Shown: positions 44,833-55,600 of the stretch, one piece after another
Layout: every line of letters begins with the position of its first letter
Position numbering within the stretch: the stretch's first letter is position 1
Assembly (NCBI GenBank): GCA_051294375.1
Contig: CM119269.1
Location: 5,281,609 to 5,345,608 of the forward strand
Reading direction: 5' to 3'
Length of the DNA stretch: 64,000 nt
DNA from: Paraspadella gotoi
Taxonomy: Eukaryota > Chaetognatha
Program-made: the position numbers and the translations under genes
The notes under the pieces: model-generated
Seen by the model: only the letters and a program-made list of their open reading frames with translations
Told to the model about the DNA's origin: nothing
The model's database searches: none

Positions 44833-46059
44833 ATTAATACCAAAAACATATTGACATATCAACTATAAAAAACTAATAAAATAATAATAAAATAAAATAA
44901 AATAAATAAAATAATAAAATAAAATAAAATAAATAAAATAAAAAAAATAAATAAAAAAATAGAAATAAAACAATAAAAGAATAAAAGAAATAAAAGAAAG
45001 GCAAAAAATGTTACAATGGTTTACAATTGGAAATTTTTCCAATTTTTTCCAATCGCAGCTTGTAAAAGATTTTATTTTTATTTGTATTAAATTAAGAATA
45101 TAGCTTCTCATTAAAAAAGTTATTTTGAGTTCCCATTTTATTAGAGATTTAAAAAAAAATTTTTGAATTTCATCTTCAATATTATATACTGCAATATGTA
45201 AATTAGATAAAGCATTTCTATATACTAATTTGGATATGATAATGATACTATAATCTCATTTGCAATAAGTAAATCAAATGAAGTGGAAATTCAAACAAAA
45301 AATACTTAAATCCAAATGTAATAAGAAAATATCAAAGCTATTTCAAGATAGAAGCCATATCTAAATTTTAACTTACTATGAATGCACACTTTTGTAAAAC
45401 TTTATCATAATTCATAATAATTTTTATTTAAAAAAAAACGGTAAGTCACAGCCAACCTATAAAAGCGTAGTAGTTTTTATTTAAAAGCTACGGACGCGAC
45501 GACGACCGACGACGACGACGACAGAACGACGGACGACGACGAGACGACGACGTCACAAAGAAGCTCACCCGAATCAATATCAAGCCTGAACCGGCTTCGC
45601 CGGTCATGGCTTGATAAAAAAGGGGAAAGAAGAGAAAATATGAAGAGAGAAAGAAAGAATTAAAGAAAGATCGATTTAATAAAAAAAGATTGTTACCAAA
45701 AACGAATCATTGCCTTCATTATAAAAAATTGCCACACCGAAATTGTTGGTTCGGAATTCGGAGTTGGAAAGTCGTCCGCCCGAAGCGAGGGTCATAATTG
45801 AAGAGATTCTCTCTCTCTCTCCCTCTCTCTCTCTCCTCTCCTCTCCTCTCTCTCTCTCTCATTATCACTTCTCAATCAACTAAACTTTTACTTGATGAAG
45901 AAGCGTGAATCTTTTCTTGTTGAAGATAGAATGTAATTCTTTAAATATAATCTTTATTTGGTTTTTATTGGTGAAAAAAAAAACTGGTAAATTTTTTTCG
46001 GTGAAAATAAGTCAAACTCATGACTTAATTCCTAAAATAAATGAATTTCGAACCCTGAT
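44833..46059. other. AT-rich; AAATA tract and (GAC)n patch
   Basis: AAATA-type repeats at 44876-45000, plain AT-rich DNA to 45480, a (GAC)n patch at 45491-45555, and CT runs at 45809-45860. No gene. Confidence 0.6.
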
Positions 46060-46210
46060 GTATATTAATACAGGTTGCGCAGTGCAGAGTTTAGTTAAAA
46101 CAAGAGCGGTAATTCAAATGTGTTGCGCCGCAGTGACTACCTTATCACTTGTGTTTCTAGTGATATGACATGACATGACATGGCATGACGACGTGACGTG
46201 ACATGACTAT
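46060..46210 (+). repeat. dispersed family E, plus-strand copy
   Basis: Holds caagagcggtaattcaaatg, tgttgcgccgcagtgac and a run of atgacatgac units (46168-46208), all shared with the reverse complement of 25870-26000. Confidence 0.6.
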
Positions 46211-46429
46211 CATAACTTTCTTAGCCCGTGTATTTATGACATGCACTGCATCGGAATTTTGTCTTTAGTCTTTTATTTCCTGAAGTCGGCGCTAGAAGTC
46301 CCTTAGATTTGAGGTTCTTTCCTGCCTTAACAAATGATCAACCAACTATATGCAAGTTATGAGCATTTTTAACGTCAGAGGGACGACGGACGGACGGACG
46401 GACGAACGACGGACCGATAGATCGACCAA

Positions 46430-46539
46430 CATCTGATCTTTTTACGTCTGACAAAAAAGCATGGATTCGGGCACATTATTAATAATATCAAAATTGATAA
46501 TAATTCTAAGAATAATAATAATTATAATAATAATAATAA

Positions 46540-46626
<87 letters not shown>

Positions 46627-46700
46627 TAATAATCTAAATATCAGAACTCAAGAGCAATGATCTTAGCTTAGTGGCTGGCAAATTGGAATCGCGTTTATGT
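46430..46700 (+). repeat. dispersed family F with (AAT)n expansion
   Basis: The flanks (tctgac, aaaaaag, attcgggcacattattaata; then atatcagaactcaagagcaa, tgatcttagcttagtgg, caaattggaatcgcgtttat) match 54530-54720 closely. Between them this copy has about 125 bases of (AAT)n at 46505-46630, where the other copy has only a few bases. Confidence 0.8.
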
Positions 46701-46852
46701 AAGAATCGACTGCTTCCATCTTCCATCTTTTATTCATTAAATCTCATCTTTTTTAAAAAAATTTCTATTCAAGCTGCTTGAACGCTTTTTGTCACGGATA
46801 TATCTTCACAAGTCGTTAATTCCCTTTTTTTCCCCCAATTTTTTCCCTCCGC

Positions 46853-46888
<36 letters not shown>

Positions 46889-48724
46889 TTCTCTCTCTCA
46901 TTTCTCTCAGATGTTGCGACTTGTGACTCCAGTTTAGCAGATCACTCAGCAACAGCAGCAAACTCCAGCAGCTGCTGCCGACGCCCATCCAGGGATGCTG
47001 CGAAACAGGAATGAAGCATTCTTATCGATATGGATAAGAGAAAGACATAAACAAGTATCATTTCATCGAAGTGTCTCCTTCTCTCTCTCTAAGGCGAAAA
47101 AATTACAAATATTAGATTCTGTCTCTCTCTATTTACAAAAAGGAAAAGTAAAAACAACGACAATGATGGTTTTAATAACAATTGATCACTTTTTCGAAAC
47201 CATGAAAAATGTTGTTCCTACTAGATGTCGCTTTCCCTCTTTCTTTCCACCTAGTCGCCAATTTTTTCATTTAAATTTATAAATCAATAAAAACGTCTTC
47301 TTTTTTTATCTCGACGCAAGCGACTCCTATATTTCAATGTGATCACATTTGTTTCCCTTTTGTTTACGTCGTTTTTTTTTTCTTCAAATTATCAACAGAA
47401 AACGATTACGTGTTGAACGGCTAATTCTTTGTCAAACCCTTAGTGTCTCTCTTCTCATTGTTTCGTTTGTTTTTTTTTTTGTTTTTTTTAGCTAAGTATT
47501 TTTTAAGTCGCTTTTTTTCTTTACGTAAGAATTTGAACGACGACAAAAATTACGAGTATGACAATGAACTTGGCGCTGTTTTTGTCTTTTTTCTTCTTCA
47601 TTTTTCCTACTGACGGGCAATTCTGAATCTTGCATTGCTAAAAGAATGAATCCGTTCGTGTTTTCAGAGTTTTTGATTTTTAAAAATCATTTGATATCTT
47701 TTCTTCTTGTTTCTTTTCTTCTTAGTTTCTTCTCTTCTTTTTTTTCCCCAAAATTCCATTTCATCCTTCCCAACTCCCGAGATTAAAGTTACTAGCTCCG
47801 GAGAATTTTGTCCTACCCAAAAAGATGCGAACTATCTTAAAACTTGTCAATTGAAATGAATTTTTAAGTATGCTTTTTTATTATTTAATTTTTTTCTTTT
47901 TTTTTTGCCTTGTCTGATTGATTTGATTTTGCTTCTAGCACAGTAACACTGTAAATTTTCTCTGTCAAGATCTTGTTACTTTTATCTTTCCTCGGCCGAG
48001 TTCGACTTTCTCATATTACTGTAAATATCGCACGTACAGTAGGCGACGATGTTTTGTCTGTATAAAACCCCCCAAAAAAACATCAAAACAACAAAAACCA
48101 AATACAAAAATCGGACTTGGCCGAGAAATTCACACCCAATTTGTTATTTTTTAAAAAAATTCTAAAAAAAAAAAACAAAAAAATATTAAAACCACAAAAA
48201 ATCATAAAATATTCATGTTGTTTCATTGTGGCTCCGATCATCGTTCGACTTCTTTTTATTAAGAAAATAAAATCATTGTTGAATAAAAAAAACTTTAAAA
48301 AAATATGTGTTTTACCTTTTTATTTTCTGGCAAAACTTTTTACTTTAGCGTCATTTATTGCGTCAGTGAGGATATTTGGGTTAAAGGGGTAAAGATAAGG
48401 GTTGAATACAATGAATACAATGAATAGGTTAGGTTAGGATGGGTTAGGTGAGATGGGCTGGGTGAGATTGTTTCTTTCTTTGAGAAGAGGAAGGGATGAT
48501 ATCTGGAACGGTAGAGTCTTATGATGGATCACTGCCCTATTCGCTTTCTTAACTTTAGTTAGTGGTTGATTTAAGCCTCTTCTCAATATCCCACCGAGCC
48601 TCGGTTATATAGTATACATTATACAAGCCCCACCCCTAGGATATCCCTCCCATCAAGAGTGAAAGTACGGAACGCCACAACCCTCTTTTCTCATTCATCT
48701 GTGATACTAAGGGAAAAAATTACA
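46701..48724. other. no gene; short Gln/Ala-rich patch
   Basis: CT tract at 46852-46905, then acceptor-like tttctctcag and a patch reading ITQQQQQTPAAAADAHPG after an in-frame stop (46930-46995); too short and broken to call an exon. T-rich DNA follows, and at 48426-48470 a few GGTTAGG words. Confidence 0.45.
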
Positions 48725-48990
48725 TTGCGAGAGAAAATTGTACCGAGGCCGGGCAATAACGAAGCCAGAGGGCCAGAGGTGTCGGACGAAACGTCGGGCA
48801 TCTTCCTTCTCCTCGTGCCCCCCCCTCCCCCCGAGGAGGTAAAACATTTTTTGATTAGAAAAAAAGAAAAAAAGAAGGAAATCAAAAGGCAGAAAAAAAG
48901 AGAGAGGTTGAGAAAATGAAGAAGAAGAAGAGAGGAAGGATAAAAAGGAAATAAGAGAGAAAGAAAGAATGAGAGAGAGAGAGAGATCGA
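48725..48990 (+). repeat. dispersed family D, copy 2
   Basis: Same ordered blocks as 43045-43335 (cgaagccagagggccagagg; cgaaacgtcgggcatcttcc; gagaggttgagaaaatgaag), lacking the 60-base middle insert. A GA tract follows, leading directly into a family A element at 48997. Confidence 0.7.
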
Positions 48991-48996
48991 TTAGAA

Positions 48997-49115
48997 AACA
49001 AGTTTGAGCAAACGTTGCCGGATCTGCCCACGATCATTAGCGGTAATTAATTAATTAGTTAAAAGATTAAATAATTTATACATTAATTAATTAATTGTAT
49101 GCACAAACTTGTTTG
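48997..49115. mobile_element. family A inverted-repeat element, short copy
   Basis: Left end aacaagtttgagcaaacgtt then gccggatctgccc; right end gcacaaacttgttt; AT-rich interior of 60-70 bases. Confidence 0.6.
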
Positions 49116-50009
49116 TTTTTAGGTCTGCTCTTCAGGTCACAGAGCAAGACAAAAGCAACGACGACTTATGATGTGCGACGACGACGACGACGATAACATC
49201 GACGATGATTAATTGAATAATTGATTGATTAATTACTTATTTAATTATAATATTATTTAATGAATTCTTTTATTGATTGATATAAATCAATTGATTGATA
49301 AATCAATTGATTGATAAATTAAGTTGATTAATTAAAAATTAATTTTAGTTGATTAATTGATTAACTAATGATTAACTAATTGATTAATTAATGAAATGAA
49401 TAATTAATCTAGCTGACATTTACATTTTATATAAAAAGAAAAAAAGCATAATCAAATAGTGAAACGGGTTTTTTGTTANNNNNNNNNNNNNNNNNNNNNN
49501 NNNNNNNNNNNNNNNNNNNNNNNNNNNNNNNNNNNNNNNNNNNNNNNNNNNNNNNNNNNNNNNNNNNNNNNNNNNNNNNNNNNNNNNNNNNNNNNNNNNN
49601 NNNNNNNNNNNNNNNNNNNNNNNNNNNNNNNNNNNNNNNNNNNNNNNNNNNNNNNNNNNNNNNNNNNNNNNNNNNNNNNNNNNNNNNNNNNNNNNNNNNN
49701 NNNNNNNNNNNNNNNNNNNNNNNNNNNNNNNNNNNNNNNNNNNNNNNNNNNNNNNNNNNNNNNNNNNNNNNNNNNNNNNCAACTACGGCCACATTCCCAA
49801 CTACGGCCACATTCCACAACTAACGAATATGTTCTTAAAAGTTCTAAAAAACTCATTTTGAAATTTTATGATTTTATGATTTTAAGATTTTTTTACAGAG
49901 AAAATATAATTTACTATACAGTTATGCTAAAATACAATTTTTAAGGATTGAAATTGTGTTAATCATATGTACAAAGGCAACATAAAAATAATGTTTAATN
50001 NNNNNNNNN
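49116..50009. other. AT-rich filler and gap
   Basis: A (GAC)n patch at 49170-49205, then attgattaattaa-type DNA (49205-49420), the gap 49479-49779, and a 10-N gap at 50000-50009. At 49780-49820 a 22-base unit (caactacggccacattccc) is repeated; the same unit recurs at 50195-50285. Confidence 0.6.
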
Positions 50010-50185
50010 ACGGGTTTTTTGTTATTTCCATTTAAAATTTTAAACTCATTTTCACTCGGACTATTCCATCGAAACTTGATTTCCTGCTTAATCAAACACT
50101 TCTTTACACACACAAAATTTCAAATCAATCGCCCCATCCACACATGAGTATTTGGAGTTCAAAGCTAAGGGGGGACGGATGGATG
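50010..50185 (-). repeat. family B element, minus-strand copy
   Basis: The reverse complement holds gatggatgg...catgtgtgg, tgatttgaaattttgtgtgt, caagtttcgatggaatagtc and gaaaatgagtttaaa, the core shared with 57655, 58755 and 62500. The (CCGT)-type part is reduced to ggacggatggatgg. Confidence 0.65.
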
Positions 50186-50189
50186 GACA

Positions 50190-50290
50190 CATCCTCGGCC
50201 ACATTCCACAACCATAGCCACATTCCACAACCACGGCCACATTTCCCAACAACAGCCCATTCCACATCCTCGGCCACATTTCACANNNNN
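50190..50290. repeat. 22-bp minisatellite (CGGCCACATTCCACAACCA-like)
   Basis: Four to five degenerate units of cctcggccacattccacaac next to a 10-N gap (50286-50295). Similar units border the gap at 49780, so the array may be longer than shown. Confidence 0.75.
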
Positions 50291-51176
50291 NNNNNTTTTC
50301 ATCGCTCCAATGACCAAGGCGGCATAATGGCATGGTGACATGAGGCCCCCGCGTCATGGCGTGCCAACGCATGGCGTTTGACTCGTTTCAGTTTAAAAGC
50401 GTCGGCGGAGGAACCAAAAAAGAACATAATAAACTGGTTTTTTTATGAAACTCAAAAGCTAACTTTCAAAAAAGGAAATCTTTGCAGTAATCGTTTACTT
50501 ACTAATTAACTCATGTTTATAAATTTTTGAGTAATATTTTTTTATTTATGTTTTTATTTGTAAATGTTAAGTTTTCTTTGTGTAATTCTTCCAATTAGAA
50601 AAAATGTTGCCTGACCATGTTCTTGACTGTCTTGAATAATTATTTTATATTATAAGAATTTCCAGTGTGTAATTGAATTTCAATAATTTTAAGTAATTAA
50701 TTAATAATTAATTTATAATGATTTTCTTTTTTTAAAAGATTCAGTTTTTTACTGAAGATGAAATTGGATGACCATGAAAAAACGTTGTTTTACATAAGTA
50801 AATATAAAATAAATTTTATGAAATTAAAATTTTATAAACGTCCAGTACTTTTCTATAGAATAAGAGAAGAAAATTTAAAAAATATTCATCCAATTAGAAA
50901 TGAAGTCCAAAAGTTTTATTTCCTTTTTTAAATTAATTAAATCAAAATTATAAATGAAAAATATATAGTGCATGTTTAAAAAAGAGAAAGTTGAGTTGAG
51001 TTGAGAAGTTAAAAAATTGAAAAGTTGAAAAGTTTAAAGGTTCAAGAAATAAATGACAATTACATAATTCGCAATACAACATTGATTTTTTTTCAAAATT
51101 CGACAATCTGTGTTAAGTTTATTTTCTCGTTATTTTTCATCACCAACTGAATGATCAGTTTCATTTTCAAAAGATG

Positions 51177-51494
51177 TTAACCACTCAGTATGGCACTAAT
51201 GATGGGAGTTAACATACATAACATATTAAATTTGTTATAGTTATACGATTGTTCTCTATCTATACATTTGATGAAGTTGTCATAAAGTGAATTCATTACT
51301 TGTTGATTTTTAAAATACTTTTGATTATAATGTTTACGTGGTATTACATCCAAAAAAATAAAGTTGATAGATTCCGTAGGCGTCTTGGGAGAAAGAATAT
51401 CTGTGCCTTCATAAAACCCTTCATAATAATAAGAAAAATCAAATTCACAATTAGATTCATTAGTGAACTTACTAATTAACAATGTTTTAAACAT
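51177..51494 (-). CDS. duplicated C-terminal coding fragment, XK-like gene tail
   Basis: The minus-strand frame from about 51464 down to the stop at 51177 reads NESNCEFDFSYYYEGFYEGT, then DILSPKTPTESINFIFLDVI, and ends MLTPIISAILSG. It is normal-complexity sequence. In the sister copy the same peptide lies just after the 3' end of the XK-like gene across the gap, so this is probably a second copy of that gene's last part. The first ten residues of the open frame (MFKTLLISKF) come from the duplication junction. No start or promoter of its own is visible. Confidence 0.45.
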   Translation of the reverse strand: MFKTLLISKFTNESNCEFDFSYYYEGFYEGTDILSPKTPTESINFIFLDVIPRKHYNQKYFKNQQVMNSLYDNFIKCIDREQSYNYNKFNMLCMLTPIISAILSG

Positions 51495-52129
51495 TTTTGA
51501 TAATATTTTTTTTATTATGTTATTGTAAATGTTAAGTTTCTTTGGTGTAATTCTTCCAATTAGAAAAAATGTTGCCTGACCTGTTCTTGGACTGTCTTGA
51601 AATTATCTTTATATTATAAGAATTTCCAGTGTGTAATTGAATTTCAAACATAATTTTAAGTAATTAATTATAATTAATTTTATGATTTTCTCTTTTTTTA
51701 AAAGATTCAGTTTTTTACTGGAGATGAAATGATGACCATTGAAAAACGTTGTTTTACATTAAGTAAATTATAAAATATTTTATGAAATTAAATTTAAACG
51801 TCCAGTACTTTCTATAGAATAAGAGAAGAAAATTTTAAAAAATATTCATTCCAATGAGAATGAAGTCCAAAAAGATTTAGTCCTTTTCTAAATAATTAAA
51901 TCAAAATTATAAATGAAAAATATATAGTGCATGTTTAAAAAGAGAAAGTTGAGTTGAGTTGAGAAGTTAAAAATTGAAAAGTTGAAAAGTTTAAAGGTTC
52001 AAGAAATAAATTGACAATTAATAATCGCAATACAACATTGATTTTTTTCAAAATTCGACAATCTGGTTAAGTTCTATTTTTCTCGTTATTTTTCATCACC
52101 AACTAATGATCAGTTTCATTTTCAAAGTG

Positions 52130-52446
52130 TTAACCATCGATGGCACTAATGATGGAGTTAACATACATAACATATTAAATGTTATAGTTATACGATTGTT
52201 CTCTATCTATACATTTGATGAAGTTGTCATAAAGTGAATTCATTACTTGTTGATTTTTAAATACTTTTGATTAATGTTTACGTGGTATGACATCAAAAAA
52301 ATAAGTTGATAGTTCGTAGGCGTTTGGGAGAAGAATATCTGTGCCTTCATAAACCCTTCATAATAATAAGAAAAATCAAATTCACAATTAGACATTAGTG
52401 AGTAATGAATATTTTTAAAGTTCCGTTTAGGCTGAATAATATCCAA
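52130..52446 (-). pseudogene. frame-broken sister copy of the C-terminal fragment
   Basis: Reads ...SNCEFDFSYYYEGF, then slips a base relative to the 51177-51494 copy and loses the frame at least twice more. Upstream, across a stop, the strand encodes FKIILNVAYWILFSLNGTLK, a hydrophobic stretch that would link it to the XK-like protein. Differences from its sister are mainly single-base deletions in A or T runs, so the break may be assembly error. Confidence 0.5.
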
Positions 52447-52555
52447 TAAGCGACATTAAGGATGATTTTAAACATAACCTTTAGCTTTTTTAATTTTTTT
52501 GTCATGATTAAAAATGTCCAAAACTACAAAGGGAATAGAAGGAAATTTTTGAAAT

Positions 52556-52580
52556 NNNNNNNNNNNNNNNNNNNNNNNNN
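52556..52580. other. 25-N gap cutting the XK-like gene
   Basis: A gap of exactly 25 N of unknown true size. The frame open on its upstream (higher-coordinate) side cannot be assumed to continue after it. Confidence 0.9.
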
Positions 52581-54386
52581 AATTAATCCATAAAAGTCGG
52601 CGAACATTAATAATAAAATCATTTGATTGGTGTAGTATTCTTCAGGTGCTACAAATGAAGACAAAAGCTCTGAATGGATTTGATCCCGACTGTTCATCGC
52701 TACTTTGATTAGATTTGAACACAAAGGGAGAAGACAAGCAATCAACCCAAAAAATCCTAGGGCCTTCTTATCTCTCACAGACAAGCTGCTTGGGGCCTTG
52801 CCAGCATACACTTCCAGCATAAGAAGAATGAAGTAGGAGAACCAAGAAGTGTATGCAAAATTGGCGTAAAGCATATAGCTTCTGTACAATCGTGTTTTCG
52901 AGTTTAAAATTGGTTCGTAATTGATATTACAGTATATCACACATTGATATAAACCAGAATCTATGGTTATCTTTTCATGACTTACAGTTGACTGGATATT
53001 GACGCCGGTTATCAACAGAGGCATCAGCGCACCAAGCGCAAAATTAAACAGATAACCAAATTTATTTTTTAAAAACAAAAGAGCGGTCACGTAGAAAGTC
53101 CCGAGTCCGAGATCCATCATCAGCATTGTCATAACCGTTAGGTGCTTGGGCTCAAGAAATTTGTAATTTCCGAGTTTGTAACGTGTTCCGACATTTTGAA
53201 GAACTAAGTCCGGCTCCTTTAACATCAACGTCGAACAGGACATAATGAGAGAGTCAAAAATCATCGCATTCCACCTCTCCCGATCCACAAACCCACCCAT
53301 CTTGTAGCATCTACGTTCCCTCAAATCTGCGTATATTGAGATGTATGGAGTAATAGTATCGATCTCTTTCCACCCTGATTTTACATGAAAAATCATTGCG
53401 TGCATTTTATCCATGTTGAAAAAAATGGAACAAGTCATCGCTGACCAACTAATCATGATGAGATATTGTGTGAAGGAATTATCTTCACCTGACTTAATTC
53501 GCGATGACATCAAGTTTGAAATCTTGTTTCGAAGTTCGCTAATAGTGAAGACTCTCAACAGCACAAGTGGCGTGAGAAGCGCCAACCACAGCGACAATTT
53601 GAGTGCCCAAACAAAGATGAGATGGACGAATACAGCGATGCCAACAATGCCTTGAAGGATGCCCAAGACCATCGTCGGAGAGAGAGTTCTGTCGCCGCGG
53701 GATACGGCTGCAGTTTTGGCCAAACCGATGGTGGAAAGAGCAAAGGATAAGATGGTCCCTAAGTCCTCCAAGGGCCAACTGCAGGTCCAGAGAAAGGCCG
53801 TGTAATCAAGGACCTTGTTTCGGCAAGAGCAAGGGGTCTTAGAAGGGGACATCATTCCATTGGCATTCAATTCATACAGATAGTAGTTTTGTATTTCTTC
53901 CGTGTTGTTTTTGTGAGGAAAGCAAAGCTTATTGGTGCCGCTGGTCAAAGCCATGATGATTGCCGCTGCTTGTAGAAGGATCTGGGGAAAAGTCTCCAAC
54001 AAAAGATGCAGCAGATTGAGGCTGGCGACGAGGCGTTGCTTCAATGCCATTGGTTTCGCGACCGACACCCGACGTTGGTCGAGTTGGTTGTCAATAGAGA
54101 CGATGGTGTTTCCGAGACCTACGAAGCACAGAACCATCGTCGCTGATCGACGCCAAAGGTTGCTCCAGAGACGAGGATAACGCGGCGCCTCTTGCGACAG
54201 GCGGCGCCACGACAGGGCGCCGGAAATGACGCCGTGTGACGCTAGGATGATGAACATAGCGATTCCGATGTAGTGTTCACCATAGAAATCTTTTCTGAGA
54301 AATAGAATCGTTGTTCTCAAATCGGTGATAACGTCGGCGACGTTGAGAATGATGAAAGGGATCAAAAGGAAATTGGCATCCTCCAT
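52581..54386 (-). CDS. XK-related-like multi-pass membrane protein, intronless, 3' incomplete
   Basis: An uninterrupted 602-codon frame from the ATG at 54386 (MEDANFLLIPFIILNVADVI) to the gap. I prefer this start to an ATG 65 codons upstream, because the extra part is repeat-like and runs over GA/AT-rich DNA. Hydrophobic helices are near residues 6-30, 38-58, 81-97, 123-147, 205-225, 238-275 and several more after 370. Marks of the XK/XKR family are ADVITD in the first helix (about 17-22), ALSWRR (57-62) and LLETFPQILLQ (129-139). The family includes plasma-membrane phospholipid scramblases. The second half (residues 300-602) is not familiar to me. The single long exon, in a genome with many introns, suggests a retrocopy or lineage-specific expansion. 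Alternatives: another polytopic family with chance motif likeness. Confidence 0.6.
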
Positions 54387-54529
54387 GGTGTTTGATAGAG
54401 AAAGAGACTGATAAAGACAGAGACAAAGAAAAAGAGAGATGGAATAAGAGAGATTGAGAGAGAAAATATCAAAGAAAGTCCTGATAATGATAAACGAATA
54501 TAATACATATATATATAACAAAACTAATA
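54387..54529 (-). promoter_or_regulatory. upstream region of the XK-like gene with TATA-like stretch
   Basis: About 120 bases upstream of the start (54504-54518) is tacatatatatataac, which could act as a TATA element on either strand. A GA-rich tract (54396-54470) lies between. Position is suitable, but AT-rich sequence makes such matches common. Confidence 0.2.
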
Positions 54530-54720
54530 GATCTTTTGCGTCTGATCTTATTATGTCTGACAAAAAAAGATGGAAATGCATGTATTCGGGCGCATTATTA
54601 ATATTATCAAAGCATGATAATAATTCTAAGATTAATAAAGCAAGCTAGATATCAGAACTCGAGAGCAATGATCTTAGCTTAGTGGACTGGCAAATTGGAA
54701 TCGCGTTTATGTCTGGAATT
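54530..54720 (+). repeat. dispersed family F, short copy
   Basis: Matches 46430-46700 on both flanks (attcgggcgcattattaata; atatcagaactcgagagcaa, tgatcttagcttagtggact, aattggaatcgcgtttatgt) but lacks the (AAT)n expansion. Confidence 0.8.
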
Positions 54721-54770
54721 CTATTCAATTATTAAACCAAGCGCGCTTTTTTATTTTTTAATTCTCATCT

Positions 54771-55120
54771 TTTTAGTTGGATACGCTTATCAACAAATTC
54801 CGACTCTATAATTCATTTTGTCGGACCGTCGGTCCTACCCCAAATCTTGTCGGTAAATAATTTTTATCATATCAGAACATGAATTAAGATAAATTATGCC
54901 AAAAAAATTATGTCCATTCGTCCGTCTGTGTCTGTCTGTTGTCCATCCGTCGTTCATCTGTCCATCCCCCCTTAGCATTAAACTCCAATTACTCATGATT
55001 GGATGGATGGATTGGAATGAAATTTTGTGTGTGGGAAGGAAAGTGTGTGATTGAGCTGGATATAAAGTTTTGATGGAATCGTGCGATTGGAAATGAGTTT
55101 AAATGGAAAAATGAAGTATT
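54771..55120 (+). repeat. family B element, copy near the XK-like gene
   Basis: Blocks in order: a degenerate hairpin start, cgactctataattcattttg, cggaccgtcggtcc, atcatatcagaacatgaatt, a short (GTCC/GTCT) tract (54914-54965), ccttagcattaaactccaat, gattggatggatgg, aaattttgtgtgtgggaagg, gctggatataaagttttgat, gaaatgagtttaaatgg. Confidence 0.75.
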
Positions 55121-55151
55121 TTTATTATTTTTCTTAATTATTATATTTATT

Positions 55152-55600
55152 AACAAGTTCGAGCAAACAATGTCGGATCTGCCTACAATAATTATGCGAT
55201 ATAAACTAATCCGATAATAATCACTTTTTTTACTTTCAATTTTTGAACATAACAATCATAACAAATCATAACATAACAAATCATAAACAGACTTCTTAAT
55301 AAATCTATGAAAAATCTATAAATCAAATGATCTATTTATCATTACCAGTAGATGCGCATAATTTGGTCAACAGGAATAATTTGGACAACTAGCATAATTT
55401 GGTCAACTGGCATAATTTGGTAATTTTGCATAATTTGATGAACTTACATAATTTAATCAACTTGCATTATTTGGTCAACTGGCATAATATTGTCTTTATA
55501 AACACATTAACAATATTTATACCGGACTTCTGTTAGTTTGTAACCTGTTCCGCCTTACTCATTAACGTAGCAGATCCGACATTGTTTGCTCAAACTTGTT
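55152..55600. mobile_element. family A element, best copy, 31-bp terminal inverted repeats
   Basis: The left end AACAAGTTCGAGCAAACAAT then GTCGGATCTGC; the right end is its reverse complement with one mismatch in 31. The ends are preceded and followed by TT/AA so that TTAA is seen at each tip, which could be a TTAA target duplication. The 449-bp element has no transposase; its interior includes a run of related 18-21 base units (cataatttggtcaactggca) at 55360-55495. This fits a MITE-type non-autonomous DNA transposon. Confidence 0.75.

Larger units (their letters stand above)
50495..52446. repeat. tandem duplication, about 0.97 kb, two copies
   Basis: 50495-51470 and 51471-52446 are two copies of the same sequence in direct order (shared words: aaaaaatgttgcctgacc, aatttccagtgtgtaattga, gttgagttgagaagtt, cagtttcattttc, catttgatgaagttgtcata). 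They differ by scattered one-base indels and a few substitutions. The junction lies at attagtgaac/ttactaattaac near 51470. Each copy carries, on the minus strand, the same coding-like end. No N gap separates them, unlike the block at 37-40 kb. Confidence 0.85.

Noticed and set aside
46915-47000. Gln/Ala-rich exon after tttctctcag
   Set aside because: The Gln/Ala frame has a stop 9 codons after the acceptor, and no donor follows.
52524-52555. Continuation of the XK-like frame through the gap (FKNFLLFPL, stop)
   Set aside because: The gap has a placeholder length, so the frame after it is arbitrary.
54387-54581. An upstream ATG that would add 65 residues to the XK-like protein
   Set aside because: The added part is Ser/Leu/Tyr-rich repeat-like sequence over GA and AT tracts; the ATG at 54386 begins the family-like helix.
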